A program made the translations under genes and the position numbers. From JALWZX01 sp964506905 (GTDB taxonomy: Bacteria > Patescibacteriota > WWE3 > 2-01-FULL-39-13): a stretch of DNA of 21,052 nt. Position 1 is the stretch's first letter. Each line of letters starts with the position of its first letter. The notes under the pieces were generated by a model. The model saw only the letters and a program-made list of their open reading frames with translations, searched no databases and was not told the DNA's origin. The DNA is taken from the NCBI GenBank assembly GCA_964506905.1, contig CAZDNW010000060.1:1-21052 (forward strand). Direction: 5' to 3'. Below are positions 20,896 through 21,052 of this stretch, one piece after another.

Positions 20896-21052
20896 CTAAA
20901 CATCTACTAAACTAATACTACTTCTAACTTCTTTCATAGTTTGTTTTGCAACTTTTCTTGCTCTATTTGTTCCTTCTTGCAAAATCTCTTTTAACAATTT
21001 TTCATCCTTATATTTTTCTCGTCTTTCTCTTATTGGTTCTAAAAACTCATTT
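20896..21052 (-). CDS. trpS: Tryptophanyl-tRNA synthetase, C-terminal end only
   Basis: The reverse-strand frame enters from the right edge and gives the last 51 residues before TAG (20896-20898). NEFLEPIRERREKYKDEKLL followed by an LQEGTNRARKVAKQTMKEVR helix is the characteristic TrpRS C-terminus, where the family has FLxPIRERR and GxxxARxxAxxTLxxVR. TrpRS charges tRNA-Trp with tryptophan. The catalytic Rossmann part lies beyond the window, so the assignment rests on this segment alone. It stands 12 bp upstream of the hypothetical gene in the same direction. Confidence 0.88.
   Translation of the reverse strand, partial: NEFLEPIRERREKYKDEKLLKEILQEGTNRARKVAKQTMKEVRSSISLVDV

Overview
This is a low-GC chromosomal fragment with compact, mostly single-copy bacterial genes. 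The short lean proteins, the near absence of Shine-Dalgarno sequences and the gene mix (divergent PGK, standalone tRNA-binding domain, solitary GroES, many small membrane proteins, mur genes without neighbouring division genes) suggest a Candidate Phyla Radiation / Patescibacteria genome. I cannot fix the phylum; Saccharibacteria, Microgenomates, Katanobacteria or Dojkabacteria are all possible. Translation is standard code 11: TAA, TAG and TGA all end conserved genes. There is no rRNA, CRISPR array, transposase or phage gene in the window.

Layout. 1-1566 (minus): a five-helix membrane protein, a 27-aa membrane peptide and queA, which runs off the left edge. 1652-3675 (plus): a divergent phosphoglycerate kinase and a membrane-anchored surface protein. 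3710-5555 (minus): a PEBP-family protein, a two-helix membrane protein and a histidine phosphatase. 5784-6134: tRNA-Ser(GCT) followed by a GC-rich, palindrome-rich island of about 200 bp that ends in a decayed second copy of the tRNA 3' end. 6303-7710 (plus): a CPBP-type membrane protease gene interrupted by an in-frame TAA, and a four-helix membrane protein. 7729-12591 (minus): murE, a cytosolic NlpC/P60-like gene overlapping murE, murF, a THUMP/RNA m2G-type methyltransferase and a 29-aa membrane peptide. 12699-13535 (plus): a tRNA-binding-domain protein and a membrane protein. 13519-15882 (minus): UPF0114/YqhA, a tandem Nudix protein and an MscS channel. 15931-19688 (plus): a redox/stress cluster of ArsR-type regulator, glutaredoxin-like protein, GroES, thioredoxin reductase and glutamate dehydrogenase, with two clear intrinsic terminators. 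19696-20883 (minus): a 30-nt perfect palindrome, a decayed gene carrying a frameshift and a nonsense codon, and an unrecognised gene. 20896 to the right edge (minus): the 3' end of trpS.

How the genes work together. MurE and MurF add the third residue and D-Ala-D-Ala to UDP-MurNAc peptides, and the NlpC/P60-like enzyme between them suggests precursor editing or muropeptide recycling in the cytosol. Glutaredoxin and TrxB probably form one thiol-reducing pair. YqhA, MscS, GroES and the ArsR regulator are stress or envelope functions.

The most general regulatory signal is a recurrent -10 hexamer ending 6-7 nt before the ATG, which predicts leaderless mRNAs for many genes here. A second class (grx, groES, gdhA) has leaders holding a stem-loop 15-19 nt before the start codon and no visible Shine-Dalgarno. 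The best candidates for new biology are the murE-NlpC-murF arrangement, the tRNA-Ser island, the two tiny membrane peptides and the PGK with altered substrate-site residues.
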